Source of the DNA: Mesorhizobium sp. J428
Lineage (GTDB): Bacteria > Pseudomonadota > Alphaproteobacteria > Rhizobiales > Rhizobiaceae
NCBI RefSeq assembly: GCF_024699925.1
Contig: NZ_JAJOMX010000001.1
Location: 3,014,001-3,078,000 of the forward strand
Reading direction: 5' to 3'
Length of the DNA: 64,000 nt
In this document: positions 63,465-64,000 of the stretch, one piece after another
Position numbering within the stretch: position 1 is the first letter of the stretch
How the letters are laid out: every line of letters begins with the position of its first letter
Position numbers and translations under genes: made by a program
The notes under the pieces: generated by a model
What the model saw: only the letters and a program-made list of their open reading frames with translations
The model's database searches: none
Told to the model about the DNA's origin: nothing

Positions 63465-64000
63465 TCAGGCCGAACGGCCGGCGAGTGCCTCGTCGGCGAC
63501 CGACAGGGCGTCGTCGAGCACGTCGAGGATCTGGTTCATCTCGGCATCCGAGACGATCAGCGGCGGCGCCAGGAACAGTGACGTCTCCTCGCCGCTCGTG
63601 CCGATGACCACGCCATTGTCGAAGGCCCGGCCGGAGACGCGCGAGGCGACCGGAACGGCCGACGTGTCGGCGCGCCAGTCCTTCCAGTGGGGGCCGTGGA
63701 GTTCGATCGTCCAGTGCATGCCGCGACCGTCGACCCTGGCGACGCTCGGATGCTTCTCGGCGATCGCGACGAGGCGCGGCGCGATCATCGCCGCGAGTTC
63801 CGCGGCGCGCTCGATCAGCCGGTCGCGCTTGATGACGCGGAGATAGGCGCGCACGCCGGCCATCGCGATCGGATGGCCACGGAAAGTGCTATAGGCCTGC
63901 CAGGCTGCGCCGTCGAGTTTTTCGACCATCTCCTTCGACAGGATCACGGCGCCGATCGGGGCGATGCCGCCGGCGAGCGACTTGCCCATCGTGACGATGT
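63465..64000 (-). CDS. Class III aminotransferase, C-terminal part (5' end outside window)
   Basis: The frame enters from the right edge and stops at 63465. The first visible residues include the PLP-binding Lys in MGKSLAGGIAPIGAVILS. Next come STFRGHPIAMAGVRAYLRVIKRD, the small-domain Arg region, and a C-terminus with VVIGTSGEETSLFLAPPLIVSD. This matches 4-aminobutyrate/ornithine-type class III aminotransferases. It differs clearly from the two in the island (different Lys context). Third enzyme of this class in the window. Confidence 0.85.
   Translation of the reverse strand, partial: IVTMGKSLAGGIAPIGAVILSKEMVEKLDGAAWQAYSTFRGHPIAMAGVRAYLRVIKRDRLIERAAELAAMIAPRLVAIAEKHPSVARVDGRGMHWTIELHGPHWKDWRADTSAVPVASRVSGRAFDNGVVIGTSGEETSLFLAPPLIVSDAEMNQILDVLDDALSVADEALAGRSA

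Noticed and set aside
1..64000. tRNA, rRNA, CRISPR array, prophage or IS element
   Set aside because: No cloverleaf, spacer-repeat pattern, integrase, transposase or flanking terminal repeats were seen on either strand.

Overview
The window is high-GC, tightly packed DNA of alphaproteobacterial type. Gene style (Pot/Dpp/His-type ABC cassettes, tandem FCD/IclR/LysR regulators, Puu, BKACE and hydantoinase genes) fits a Hyphomicrobiales (Rhizobium/Mesorhizobium-like) soil bacterium. This is inferred from gene content only; no rRNA or marker gene is present. There are no tRNAs, CRISPR arrays, IS elements or phage genes. The window is almost entirely uptake and breakdown of organic nitrogen compounds.

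Layout. 1-1630: end of an MFS transporter, a GST, and a decayed nucleoside hydrolase. 2014-9846: an IclR regulator, a polyamine/opine-type ABC transporter (SBP, ATPase, two permeases), two tandem AspA/AstE-type deacylases and an EamA transporter. 10053-17974: a polar amino-acid ABC transporter, an AraC regulator, then AlaX (tRNA editing), an EamA exporter, leucine-type dehydrogenase and an ArgE-type deacylase, which looks like handling of an amino acid that can be mischarged. 18057-24483 (minus): a second Pot-type transporter with aldehyde and alcohol dehydrogenases, divergent from a TetR gene. 25516-27782 (minus): a PuuB-like FAD oxidase and an HSL-type esterase. 28068-30773: SDR, GST, AhpD-like protein and an ECF41 sigma factor with a matching candidate promoter.

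30874-58326 appears to be one catabolic island. It carries a Dpp-type transporter (permeases and fused ATPase at 32.5-36 kb, binding protein at 56.8 kb), three NylB-like serine hydrolases, HyuA/HyuB (lactamase/oxoprolinase family), two class III omega-aminotransferases, a Puu-like aldehyde dehydrogenase/gamma-glutamyl ligase/amidase set, a carnitine-dehydrogenase-like enzyme next to a beta-keto acid cleavage enzyme, a nitrilase-family amidase, a MOSC-flavin-2Fe2S fusion, and FCD/GntR and LysR regulators. Four divergent promoters in it (32.4, 40.6, 46.5, 53.6 kb) share an almost identical 25-bp element built as TTGCG-N11-CGCAA followed by a TATA box. This is the strongest candidate for an undescribed regulon. 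My best guess at substrate is a lactam or omega-amino-acid oligomer, but that is inference.

58413-64000 (minus): HDAC/acetylpolyamine deacetylase family, RraA family, a BisC-type molybdoenzyme, an NTF2-like protein and the start-less end of a class III aminotransferase.

About a dozen otherwise well conserved genes are broken by 1-4 base indels, most of them one-base changes in short homopolymers. I read most of these as probable base-call errors. They are listed as pseudogene with full-length coordinates so that the intended product is clear.
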